A stretch of 57,925 nucleotides of DNA from Bacteroidota bacterium (GTDB taxonomy: Bacteria > Bacteroidota > Bacteroidia > Bacteroidales > UBA7960), in NCBI GenBank assembly GCA_007694165.1, contig RECE01000252.1, positions 1-57,925 on the forward strand, in the 5' to 3' direction. A program made the translations under genes and the position numbers. This document shows, one piece after another, positions 1 to 7,314 of this stretch. Under the pieces are notes generated by a model that was given only the letters and a program-made list of their open reading frames with translations, did no database searches and was not told where the DNA came from. The first letter of the stretch is position 1; every line of letters starts with the position of its first letter.

Positions 1-20
1 TTTTAATCCTTTGGTGCATT

Positions 21-60
21 GTCATTTCGACAGAGCAAATGCGACGGAGAAATCTCTTTT
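21..60. repeat. Short intergenic palindromic-type repeat fragment
   Basis: The stretch around gtcatttcgacagagc followed by gagaaatctct resembles a short repeat that I know as common between genes in many Bacteroidota genomes. Only one copy is seen here, so the family assignment rests on memory. A T-rich tract follows at 56-75. No coding potential is seen. Confidence 0.35.
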
Positions 61-78
61 TTTTATTTTTTTTCCTTT

Positions 79-480
79 GAAACTTGCAGCACTGCGCTCT
101 CAAAAAACGATGAACCGAACGCAGTGAGCTCACGAACACCAATAAAAATAAACGATAGTGAGTAATAAGCTCGATCATGCAAGTTTCATCTAACCAATCA
201 CATAAAACATTTTTATCAGATGAAACTTGCATGAGCACCGAGCACTCAAAAGGAAATGAACCGAACGGAGTGAGCTCACGAACACCGATTAAAACAATCA
301 ATAGTGAGTAATAAGCTCAGTCATGCAAGTTCCATTTAACCAATTACTTAGACCAATTTTATTCTGATGAAACTTACATGAGCACCTCGCTCACAAAAGA
401 GAATGGATAAGGTCATTCATGTAAGTTCCATCTGACCAAATACTTAAACTAATTTTATCCAGATGAAATGGCATACTGAT
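79..480. repeat. Tandem array of hairpin-forming units
   Basis: Three consecutive related units begin with GAAACTTGCA or GAAACTTACA at 79, 222 and 369 (lengths about 143, 147 and 95 bases). A degenerate fourth start (GAAATGGCA) is at 464. Units one and two share the internal blocks TGAACCGAACG, GAGCTCACGAACACC and ATAGTGAGTAATAAGCTC; unit three has lost most of this interior. Each unit ends with CATGCAAGTT (or CATGTAAGTT) followed by a CATCT-like end, the reverse complement of its own beginning, so each can fold into a long stem. No open reading frame was found. It sits just downstream of the korDABC operon terminator. Confidence 0.7.
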
Positions 481-531
481 ATCGTCGTAATGCTCAGATT
501 AAACCATATACTTGCAGTAAAAAAATGCAAT

Positions 532-564
532 AAAAAAAACCTCCTGTTCAGGGAGGTTTTTTTT
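532..564 (-). terminator. Rho-independent terminator of the kor operon
   Basis: AACCTCC (538-544) pairs with GGAGGTT (552-558) around a seven-base loop. An A tract on the left and a T tract on the right would let it work in both directions. It lies 17 bases past the korC stop codon. Confidence 0.8.
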
Positions 565-580
565 ATTGTTTAAACGAAGA

Positions 581-1135
581 TTAATTCAGCTGATGCTCAA
601 CGGTAATAATCTCCATTCCTTTACGAATTGCGTCTTCATTAAGCGGAATCAGATGATGGTAGCGCTCGGGCAACACCTTCTGCAATCCTTTGATAACGTT
701 TTCCATATCAATGATGGGCTTAATCTTCAGGAATCCACCAATAACAATCATGTTAAACACCTTGGTATTGTTCATTCTCACAGACTCGTCGTATGCATTG
801 ATAACACAAATATTGATATCCTTGCGTTTGGGTTTGCGAATCATACCATTGCTTTCATAGATAAGAAGACCGCCGGGTTTAACGGCATCTTCAAATTTAT
901 CCATTGAAGGTTGGTTGAGTACAATGGCGGTGTCAAAAGTGTTCAACACAGGCGAACTGATTTGATCGTCGCTGATAATGGCAGTACAATTGGCTGTTCC
1001 GCCTCTCATTTCGGGACCGTAGGATGGCATCCAGCTCACTTCTTTATTTTGCATTACTCCGCTGTAGCAAAGAATTTGCCCCATGGAAAGTACGCCTTGT
1101 CCACCAAATCCGGCTATAATAATTTCTTCGGTCAT
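581..1135 (-). CDS. korC: 2-oxoacid:ferredoxin oxidoreductase, gamma subunit
   Basis: Gamma subunit of a four-subunit 2-oxoacid:ferredoxin oxidoreductase, a cytoplasmic CoA-dependent enzyme that decarboxylates 2-oxoacids and reduces ferredoxin. The protein has 184 residues, the usual size for this domain. It opens with the glycine-rich GFGGQGV motif at residues 9-15 and carries the family-typical PSYGPEMRGGTANC stretch around residue 37. It is the last gene of the minus-strand order delta-alpha-beta-gamma, starting 15 bases after korB. The substrate cannot be fixed from sequence: 2-oxoglutarate and branched-chain 2-oxoacids (VOR type) are both possible, and kor is used here only as a generic name. 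Confidence 0.85.
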   Translation of the reverse strand: MTEEIIIAGFGGQGVLSMGQILCYSGVMQNKEVSWMPSYGPEMRGGTANCTAIISDDQISSPVLNTFDTAIVLNQPSMDKFEDAVKPGGLLIYESNGMIRKPKRKDINICVINAYDESVRMNNTKVFNMIVIGGFLKIKPIIDMENVIKGLQKVLPERYHHLIPLNEDAIRKGMEIITVEHQLN

Positions 1136-1150
1136 AATTATTGCTTTTTT

Positions 1151-1918
1151 TTAATTGTCTTCAGGAACTTTAATATCACCAAGAGGATAATAAGGAAACA
1201 TATTTTCCTCCATCCATTTGTTGGATTGAACGGGAGTCATCTTCCAGTTGGAAGGGCAGTTGGAAACGATTTCCACAAAGCAGGTTCCCTTGTCAAGCTT
1301 TTGGTATTCCAGGGCTTTTCTGATGGCTTTTTTTGCTTTGCGAACGTTGCCGGGTTTGTGCACCGCCTGGCGTGTAACAAAGTAAGCACCTGGCAGCTGT
1401 GCGATGAGCTCGGTAATTTTCAGCGGGCTGCCCATGGTTTTTGTATCTCTGCCAAAAGGTGAAGTAGAACTTTTCATTCCTACCAAAGTAGTAGGCGCCA
1501 TCTGGCCACCTGTCATACCATAAATACCATTGTTGACAAATACAATCAGAATGTTTTCTCCACGGTTGATGGCGTGAATGGTTTCTGCAGTACCAATGGC
1601 GGCAAGGTCGCCATCGCCCTGGTAGGTAAACACGAATTTTTCGGGAAATACTCTCTTGATTCCTGTAGCTACAGCCGGTGCACGCCCGTGAGCAGCTTGC
1701 TGCATGTCCACATTAAAATAATAATAGGCCAGTACTGAACATCCTACCGGAGCAACACCAATGGTTTGCTCCTGAATGCCCATTTCCTGGATTACTTCAG
1801 ATAAAATTCGGTGAGCTGTTCCGTGTCCGCATCCCGGGCAATAGTGCATGACGCGGTCAGTCAAGGCTTCTGTTTTCTGGTAGACCAGATTTTCGGGTTT
1901 TATAAGGTTTTCTGACAT
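1151..1918 (-). CDS. korB: 2-oxoacid:ferredoxin oxidoreductase, beta (TPP-binding) subunit
   Basis: Thiamine-diphosphate-binding beta subunit. Residues 27-33 read CPGCGHG, giving cysteines for the conserved [4Fe-4S] site of this subunit. The TPP/Mg2+ motif begins with GDGDLAAIG near residue 100 and ends with NNGIYGMTGGQ near residue 130. Its 255 residues fit the short stand-alone beta subunits. The gene begins only 2 bases after the korA stop codon, so the two are probably translationally coupled. Together with korA it forms the catalytic heart of the enzyme. Confidence 0.88.
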   Translation of the reverse strand: MSENLIKPENLVYQKTEALTDRVMHYCPGCGHGTAHRILSEVIQEMGIQEQTIGVAPVGCSVLAYYYFNVDMQQAAHGRAPAVATGIKRVFPEKFVFTYQGDGDLAAIGTAETIHAINRGENILIVFVNNGIYGMTGGQMAPTTLVGMKSSTSPFGRDTKTMGSPLKITELIAQLPGAYFVTRQAVHKPGNVRKAKKAIRKALEYQKLDKGTCFVEIVSNCPSNWKMTPVQSNKWMEENMFPYYPLGDIKVPEDN

Positions 1919-1920
1919 GA

Positions 1921-2988
1921 TTATCCTCCAATAATTTTTTGTTCCAAAGCATTAAGAATTTCATCGGGGTTGGGTATCATTCCACCGTAACGGCCAAAAT
2001 GTTCTACCCTGGTTTTCCCGTTTACCGACAGTCTGACATCTTCCACCATCTGCCCGGCATTCATTTCCACGCACAGGATTCCTTTCACCTGATCTGCGAG
2101 TCTGCTAAACTCTGCAGTAGGGAATGGATAGAGAGTTTGCGGACGCAGTAAACCAACTTTGATTCCTTTGGCGCGGGCCATTTCCATGGCTTTGCGTGTG
2201 ATACGGGCACAGGAACCGAAAGCGGTAAACAGGTATTCGGCATCGTCGCAGTAAATAGTCTCAAAAAGCACTTCATTCTTTTCAATTTCGCGATACTTGG
2301 CCTGCAATCTGTGGTTCACTTTTTCCTGTTCTTCGGCCTGCAACTGCAGAGAAGTAATAAAAGTGGCCGGTTGGTCGGTTTTTTTACCTATGGTTGCCCA
2401 ATCATAGTTGGGTTCCACGCGGGGCATCTGCTCAAAAAGTTCTACTTTCTCCATCATCTGGCCAATGATGCCATCAGATTGAATCATAACAGGGTTGCGG
2501 TATTTAAAGGCCAGTTCAAATCCCAGCTTTACATAATCCACAGTTTCCTGAACCGTTGCCGGAGCAAGTACAATAAGTTTGTAGTCGCCATGGCCGCCAC
2601 CTTTAACCGATTGAAAATAGTCGGACTGTGAGGGTTGAATAGTGCCAAGACCCGGGCCTCCGCGCACTACGTTTACCAATAAACAGGGTAGTTCTGCTCC
2701 TGCGATGTAAGAGATTCCCTCCTGCTTCAGGCTCATACCCGGGCTGGAAGAAGAGGTCATGGCTTTTTTGCCACAGCCTGCTGCACCATAAACCATATTG
2801 ATGGCAGCGATTTCGCTCTCTGCCTGCAATACAACCATTCCCGTGCGATCCTCAGGCTTATTGGCCATAAGATATTCGATTACCTCTGACTGAGGTGTGA
2901 TGGGATAACCAAAATAAGCATCAGCACCAGCCCTTATGGCTGCTTCTGCTAACGCTTCGTTTCCTTTCATTAATCTTAATTCTTTCAT
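1921..2988 (-). CDS. korA: 2-oxoacid:ferredoxin oxidoreductase, alpha subunit
   Basis: Alpha subunit (355 residues) with the pyrimidine-binding and transketolase-C-like domains of the family. The N-terminal sequence MKGNEALAEAAIRAGAD and the FGYPITPQSEVIEYL block around residues 27-41 are strong family signatures. Bacteroidota proteins with this N-terminus are often named VorB (3-methyl-2-oxobutanoate dehydrogenase), so branched-chain oxoacid use is a real alternative to 2-oxoglutarate. It is separated from the ferredoxin gene upstream by an unusual 213-base structured spacer. Confidence 0.85.
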   Translation of the reverse strand: MKELRLMKGNEALAEAAIRAGADAYFGYPITPQSEVIEYLMANKPEDRTGMVVLQAESEIAAINMVYGAAGCGKKAMTSSSSPGMSLKQEGISYIAGAELPCLLVNVVRGGPGLGTIQPSQSDYFQSVKGGGHGDYKLIVLAPATVQETVDYVKLGFELAFKYRNPVMIQSDGIIGQMMEKVELFEQMPRVEPNYDWATIGKKTDQPATFITSLQLQAEEQEKVNHRLQAKYREIEKNEVLFETIYCDDAEYLFTAFGSCARITRKAMEMARAKGIKVGLLRPQTLYPFPTAEFSRLADQVKGILCVEMNAGQMVEDVRLSVNGKTRVEHFGRYGGMIPNPDEILNALEQKIIGG

Positions 2989-3201
2989 TTTCTTCAGGTA
3001 ATTTTGTAACTACATGCTCTTTAATTAACGCCCGTCTTTAAAGTCAGGCAAATAATAATATAGTAATCAGGTGTTTGGTCAGAAAGTGCCAGTTGCGAGG
3101 CTTGCGAAGCCGCTAAAAGCGGAGTTTACTTTTTCGTAAATGAGCATTTTGGCGGTGAGCGTAACGAAGCAAATGGTGCTTTATGGACAGACACTAATTA
3201 A
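2989..3201. other. Structured spacer inside the kor operon
   Basis: A gene-free stretch between korD and korA. It holds three consecutive small hairpins: GGCTTGCGAAGCC (3099-3111), CCGCTAAAAGCGG (3110-3122, sharing two bases with the first) and TTTACTTTTTCGTAAA (3125-3140). No TAnnTTTG promoter was found in front of korA. It could be an inserted repeat or an mRNA-processing region that lets korD be expressed differently from korABC. Confidence 0.5.
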
Positions 3202-3417
3202 CTATTTCTCCCGATATACAGTAATAACTGCATCAGGGCATACTATCGCACAGTTGGTACAACCGGTGCAATCCGAATTGACCTTCACTGAATAATGGTA
3301 GCCCTTTTTGTTAACCTCCGGGGCAAGAGCCAACACTTCCTGAGGGCAGACTGAGACACAAACTTCGCAGCCTTTGCATTTTTCTATGTCGATGACAACA
3401 TCTCCTCGTTTTGCCAT
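3202..3417 (-). CDS. korD: 2x[4Fe-4S] ferredoxin (delta) subunit of the oxidoreductase
   Basis: A 71-residue ferredoxin with two classical CxxCxxCxxxCP motifs: CKGCEVCVSVCP near residue 14 and CTGCTNCAIVCP near residue 50. It should pass electrons from the oxidoreductase core to free ferredoxin. It is the first gene of the operon, and a TAnnTTTG element lies about 75 bases upstream. No other domain is present. The order delta-alpha-beta-gamma matches four-subunit KOR/VOR enzymes. Confidence 0.85.
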   Translation of the reverse strand: MAKRGDVVIDIEKCKGCEVCVSVCPQEVLALAPEVNKKGYHYSVKVNSDCTGCTNCAIVCPDAVITVYREK

Positions 3418-3492
3418 TGTTTGATAAAAGTTTTAGGGTGATAATAAATGATTGTTTTCAACAGGGTTTTGATATGCTTTTCCTGCTGTCGG

Positions 3493-3500
3493 CAAATCTA
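3493..3500 (-). promoter_or_regulatory. Bacteroidota -7 promoter element for the kor operon
   Basis: On the minus strand this reads TAGATTTG, a match to the TAnnTTTG consensus of the Bacteroidota primary sigma factor. No convincing -33 TTG was seen at the right distance. It implies a 5' leader of roughly 70 bases for korD. Confidence 0.5.
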
Positions 3501-3827
3501 TAATTATTTATTCAGATTGCTGAAATAATTCTGAAATATTTTTACGCCAAACTCTTTAGCCATCTGATGTTCAACATCTAACAAAACCCTTAGATATTAT
3601 CATTTTTGTTGATTTCGAAAGTTTTTTTCTCTAATTATTTGTAATGAATCTAAATAAGAAAACGCTTTTGATAAGAACCCGGATTTTCTGCCTCAGAAAC
3701 GCATAGAAAACTTTCGATCAGCGCATATTCATGAGCGAAAACCAAGGAATCGAAGCATTCCCGAATAAAAGAGAAGAATTCTAAGACAACAATAATAATA
3801 TTCAGGATATTCTAAGATTGAACGAAA
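3501..3827. other. AT-rich intergenic region, nothing recognised
   Basis: Divergent region between the kor operon and the SanA/YdcF gene. It is AT-rich, and I see no open frame, RNA gene or repeat in it apart from the promoter elements at its edges. Confidence 0.5.
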
Positions 3828-3860
3828 TTGTTATCATTAAAATATCATTTCGTAATTTTG
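3828..3860 (+). promoter_or_regulatory. Bacteroidota-type promoter (TTG-N22-TAATTTTG)
   Basis: A -33 TTG at 3828-3830 and a -7 TAATTTTG at 3853-3860 are spaced 22 bases apart. They precede the SanA/YdcF-like gene, giving a leader of about 37 bases to the ATG at 3904. Confidence 0.6.
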
Positions 3861-3903
3861 CGTTTACTTTTACAAACAATTACCAATCTTGCCCAATTCC
3901 CGG

Positions 3904-4599
3904 ATGAAAAAAAGTAAAACGATGACATACCTGACACCTCTGAAAATACTGGGATACCTTTTCTCGCTGGCAATCCTTGTTATTGTGGGGAGCAATCTTA
4001 TTATTGTCATTTCATCCTCCAAATCCCTGTACGATGACCTATCGGATATAGAGCCGCAGAAAACTGCCATTGTACTGGGTACCAGTCGTTTTCTAATGAG
4101 TGGGAAACCCAATCCCTATTTCCACTACCGCATCAGTGCTGCTGCGGAGCTTTATCATGCGGGTAAAATACAATATATCATTTTAAGCGGCGACAATCGG
4201 GCACACGATTACAACGAGCCGGAACAAATGCGCCGCGAGATTATCAGATACGGGGTACCCGACAGTATACTGTATCTGGACTATGCCGGACTGCGCACCC
4301 TCGACTCAATGGTAAGGAGCAGGGAAATCTTCGGGCAGGACAGCATCATTGTGGTTTCGCAAAAGTTTCATAACCAGCGGGCCATTTTTCTCGCAAAAAC
4401 AAAAAATATCAAAGCCATTGGTTACAATGCCACCGATCTGGATAAGCGACAAGGTATTCAAACCCATTTCAGAGAGATATTTGCCAGGGTAAAAGTATTT
4501 TTTGATCTTGCCACCCGCAAACAGCCCAGGCACCTGGGAGAAAAGGTAATCATCGGGGAAGGTCAGGAAAGATATGGCAGGCCCGTTAGGAATCAATGA
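3904..4599 (+). CDS. SanA/YdcF family (DUF218) membrane protein
   Basis: A 231-residue protein of the ElyC/SanA/YdcF family. After a short basic start it has one hydrophobic segment (about residues 13-35) and then a soluble domain. The blocks KTAIVLGTSRF, YHAGKIQYIILSGDN and IIVVSQKFHNQRAIFLA are the family signature. Members sit at the inner membrane and are linked to envelope integrity and, for SanA, tolerance of vancomycin; the biochemical reaction is unknown. A TTG at 3889 would add five residues, but the ATG at 3904, followed by lysines before the membrane segment, looks like the real start. It is probably a single-gene unit. Confidence 0.8.
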   Translation: MKKSKTMTYLTPLKILGYLFSLAILVIVGSNLIIVISSSKSLYDDLSDIEPQKTAIVLGTSRFLMSGKPNPYFHYRISAAAELYHAGKIQYIILSGDNRAHDYNEPEQMRREIIRYGVPDSILYLDYAGLRTLDSMVRSREIFGQDSIIVVSQKFHNQRAIFLAKTKNIKAIGYNATDLDKRQGIQTHFREIFARVKVFFDLATRKQPRHLGEKVIIGEGQERYGRPVRNQ

Positions 4600-4656
4600 T
4601 TCACAACATTGGAAAGTTATTCAATAAATGTTTCACTAAACTTTGTATCTATTATT

Positions 4657-4836
4657 ATGGAAGCAACAGAAAAAATCATCAAAGCATTTGAAGACGCAGC
4701 AAAACCCATGCGCCCGGGCGAAGTAGCAGAAATGGCAGGCCTGGAAAAGAAAGATGCAGAAAAAGCGATTAAAAAACTCAAAGACCAGGGTGTGCTGTTT
4801 TCACCCAAGCGTTGCTTTTATGATTTGCAGAAGTAA
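4657..4836 (+). CDS. Small winged-helix DNA-binding-like protein
   Basis: A 59-residue protein that is little more than one winged-helix domain: a first helix (TEKIIKAFEDAAKPM), a helix-turn-helix (RPGEVAEMAGLEKKDAEKAIKKLKDQG) and a short wing (VLFSPKRCFYDL). A longer in-frame start at 4609 exists, but the added 16 residues are not domain-like, so the ATG at 4657 is preferred. Small stand-alone winged-helix proteins are usually annotated as MarR- or ArsR-like regulators. Its target is unknown and no operon partner is close. Confidence 0.6.
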   Translation: MEATEKIIKAFEDAAKPMRPGEVAEMAGLEKKDAEKAIKKLKDQGVLFSPKRCFYDLQK

Positions 4837-4838
4837 TT

Positions 4839-4903
4839 GTGCTTGCAAGAAAACGCCAATTGGCTGCGTTGGCCTTGCACTTGACGTTTTCTTTATCAAG
4901 CAC
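4839..4903. repeat. Long interrupted inverted repeat after the small winged-helix gene
   Basis: GTGCTTG (4839-4845) and AGAAAACG (4848-4855) are mirrored by CGTTTTCT (4885-4892) and CAAGCAC (4897-4903). They form a two-part 15-bp stem around a GC-richer loop. No T tract follows directly, and a conventional terminator lies 57 bases further on. It may be a structured 3' UTR or a remnant of an intergenic repeat. Confidence 0.5.
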
Positions 4904-4959
4904 ACACGTAATTCATGAGTTTTCTTGCTTACACTAATAAATAAGCCTAAAAAGTCAAA

Positions 4960-4985
4960 AGCCTCGCATCAGCGGGGCTTTTTTT
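4960..4985 (+). terminator. Rho-independent terminator
   Basis: AGCCTCGC (4960-4967), loop ATCA, GCGGGGCT (4972-4979) with one G-T pair, then a run of T. It ends the transcript of the small winged-helix gene. Confidence 0.8.
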
Positions 4986-5054
4986 GTACTCTATGGTTAC
5001 TGCAGTCATTTCAATAAGATCAAAGAATGGAATCCGTTTTTGAGACAGCCTTTC

Positions 5055-5537
5055 TTACACTACCACACTCATACCCAGAATCAGCAATGCCACACCACCG
5101 GCATAAATAAGCCAGTAGGGTTTTTGTTTTACGGGATTGCGCCCCCAAAGGGCTACAGAGACTTTATACATGAAAGGTCTGTTTTTGGAAACAAAGCGAT
5201 AGGTATGATCCGCAATAAAAGTAGCGGGCCAAAAATTCTGGTAGAGCGGAAATAACCAGCGGTACTTTTTTCCATAACTGAAAGACCGGAATGCGGCTGC
5301 CGGACCCGTGTATATTTTACCATCCACATCAATGAACCGAACCGCCTGTTTAAAATAGCGTAGTTCTATATCAGGAAACCGGTCTGCCACTTTTGCATAA
5401 GGCTCATAAATTACCTTATCGCCGGAGAATTTTTTCCAGCGCAATACCCAGTAATGGCAGAAGCCACAGTTGCCATCCCAGGCCATAATTGGCTTTTCTC
5501 CGGGTAAATATTGAGTTTTATCGAGTTTTGTAAACAT
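5055..5537 (-). CDS. DUF393 (DCC family) thiol-disulfide oxidoreductase-like protein
   Basis: A 160-residue protein with the DUF393 signature near its start: DGNCGFC at residues 21-27, giving a CxxC pair (C24, C27). The family is called DCC after a conserved motif and is thought to include thiol-disulfide oxidoreductases, although no substrate is established. A hydrophobic segment at about residues 141-158 should anchor the C-terminus in the membrane. It begins 23 bases upstream of the region occupied by its TcdA neighbour's stop and shares its strand direction, but it lies downstream of tcdA in transcription order (tcdA starts at 6346). Confidence 0.75.
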   Translation of the reverse strand: MFTKLDKTQYLPGEKPIMAWDGNCGFCHYWVLRWKKFSGDKVIYEPYAKVADRFPDIELRYFKQAVRFIDVDGKIYTGPAAAFRSFSYGKKYRWLFPLYQNFWPATFIADHTYRFVSKNRPFMYKVSVALWGRNPVKQKPYWLIYAGGVALLILGMSVVV

Positions 5538-5560
5538 GGATTAGCTTTTTTGTATTGATC

Positions 5561-6346
5561 TTATAATTGTTTTGCAGCCAAATTGTTCAATAATTTTCTG
5601 CAAGGTCTTTTGGTCAATTCGATCTTTTCACCGATAAGCTCACGGATTACCACAGAAGCAATAACACACCCGAAAATTGCCGGCATATAACTGACAGTGC
5701 CCACTGTGGTTTTTTTGTTGGGTTCGCCGAGCACCGGCATCATTGTGGAATCATCGATGAGCTCTGGAGAAAACACGGTTTTAAAACCCGAGCGGACCCC
5801 CAGATTTTTCAATCTTTTTCTTAGCATCCTGGCCAGGTTACACTGGTATGTTTCTGAAAAATCGGCAATTCTTACCACCGTTGGATCTGTTTTACCACCA
5901 GCACCCATGCTGCTTACCAGGGGTAACCCTTTGTGCAGGGTTTGTCGGATAAGAAAAATCTTGGGAGATAGCGTATCAATAGCATCTACTACATGATCAT
6001 AGGGCATCTCCAGAATTTCATGGGTGCGCTCGTCACGGATAAACTCATCAATTACAGTCAGTTCTAATTCAGGATTTATATCCATAAGTCGTTGGGCCAT
6101 CAGGGAAGCTTTTCTTTGGCCCACGGTACTGGTAAGCGCCAGCAGCTGCCTGTTGCGGTTAGAGTCCTGAACATGGTCGCCATCAATTATGGTCATCTTC
6201 CCAATTCCTGCACGACAAAGCATTTCAGCAGCATACCCCCCTACCCCGCCCAATCCTGCTACCAATACATGGGAAGTATTGAGAATTTCGGTTTTTTCTT
6301 TGTCGAGCAGCAGCAAAGTTCGCTCCTGCCAGCTTTTATCTGTCAT
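5561..6346 (-). CDS. tcdA: tRNA threonylcarbamoyladenosine dehydratase (TcdA/CsdL)
   Basis: An E1-like ATP-dependent enzyme that cyclises t6A37 of tRNA to ct6A. The Rossmann glycine motif GLGGVGG is at residues 31-37, followed by IDGD and the NRNRQ block near residues 63-67, the adenylation-site signature of E1/ThiF/MoeB-type enzymes. VDAIDTLSPK near residue 115 is the usual TcdA second motif. The length of 261 residues is normal for TcdA and lacks the rhodanese or UBL-partner features of MoeB/ThiF. It stands 23 bases upstream of the DUF393 gene on the same strand, so the two may be co-transcribed. Confidence 0.85.
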   Translation of the reverse strand: MTDKSWQERTLLLLDKEKTEILNTSHVLVAGLGGVGGYAAEMLCRAGIGKMTIIDGDHVQDSNRNRQLLALTSTVGQRKASLMAQRLMDINPELELTVIDEFIRDERTHEILEMPYDHVVDAIDTLSPKIFLIRQTLHKGLPLVSSMGAGGKTDPTVVRIADFSETYQCNLARMLRKRLKNLGVRSGFKTVFSPELIDDSTMMPVLGEPNKKTTVGTVSYMPAIFGCVIASVVIRELIGEKIELTKRPCRKLLNNLAAKQL

Positions 6347-6417
6347 CTAAGTGATTTATTGTTGATTAATCGGCAAATTTATGCAAAAACTCATGACAGG
6401 GAATTACTTTTCTATGC

Positions 6418-7095
6418 TCACATCAATTCTTTTTGAAATACTCTTTTAAAATTCTCCTGCATAATCACCCTCAAATCATTGACATTTATTCCGGTGAATT
6501 CGGCAGCTTTTTCATAAACCGATTCAATAGAAATATCCTCATCATCTGTTTCAAGAAACCAATATTGGGGCTCAACCTCCTTTATCACCGCCTGGGCTTT
6601 TGACCCCTCTTTCCATAGAAGGTTTCCAAAAGACAACATACACCCGTGTTGAATGAGTTGTTGGGCCATCTCATAGCTACTGTTAAAACCATGAAATATC
6701 CACGTATTTTCCGACTTTAGGTCTTTCCGTATGGACAACAATTCGCTGTAGGCCTTAACACAATGAATAATCATGGGTTTGTTATGATTTTCGGCCAGTT
6801 TCGCCTGCATGACAAATATCTCCTCCTGCAATTCCCAGGGGACTTCAGTTATTTTATCAAGACCTGCCTCACCTGCAGCCATACAAAGTGGATGTCCAAG
6901 CGCTTTTTCAACGGTTTGCAACCCGGCACTGGCTTTCTCCCTGTTTTCGATGTACCAGGGATGTATACCTATCGAAAACCAGCCATCCGGTTTTTTAGCT
7001 GAAAGCTCATCAGGAAAAAAGTTATGGATGCACCTTATTCCATTCCTATATCCCTGCTTGTGGTGAGTATGTATGTTTAGAAAATGGGGTTTCAT
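6418..7095 (-). CDS. TatD-family metal-dependent hydrolase
   Basis: A TIM-barrel amidohydrolase-fold protein of 225 residues. The metal-ligand motifs expected of TatD enzymes are visible: HTH near residue 9, GEAGLDK near residue 75, IIHC near 110, FHGF near 134 and LETDDED near 178. TatD proteins are Mg2+-dependent DNases linked to DNA repair and quality control, but substrates vary in this superfamily. It is slightly shorter than E. coli TatD (about 260), as is common in Bacteroidota. Its gene ends 72 bases from the start of tcdA. Confidence 0.8.
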   Translation of the reverse strand: MKPHFLNIHTHHKQGYRNGIRCIHNFFPDELSAKKPDGWFSIGIHPWYIENREKASAGLQTVEKALGHPLCMAAGEAGLDKITEVPWELQEEIFVMQAKLAENHNKPMIIHCVKAYSELLSIRKDLKSENTWIFHGFNSSYEMAQQLIQHGCMLSFGNLLWKEGSKAQAVIKEVEPQYWFLETDDEDISIESVYEKAAEFTGINVNDLRVIMQENFKRVFQKELM

Positions 7096-7314
7096 TGCTC
7101 AGTGGATTGATCGCATGCAAAGGTAAAAGGAAAAAAGAAACAGATTAAACCAGGCAGTTGAAAATTAACCCGGGGTCAATATTCAGTAAAAAACCTGACT
7201 TTAACCTAATTTCAGAGAGCTGAAATGTTGAATGCTTGTTTAAAATCACTAACTTTACATTATTGATAAAAACAAAAACAGAATCTTACCCCATTTTTAC
7301 CCATCAATATTATT

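Noticed and set aside
79-480. CRISPR array
   Set aside because: The repeated units are about 95-147 bases, self-complementary and not separated by uniform spacers, and no cas gene is in the window.
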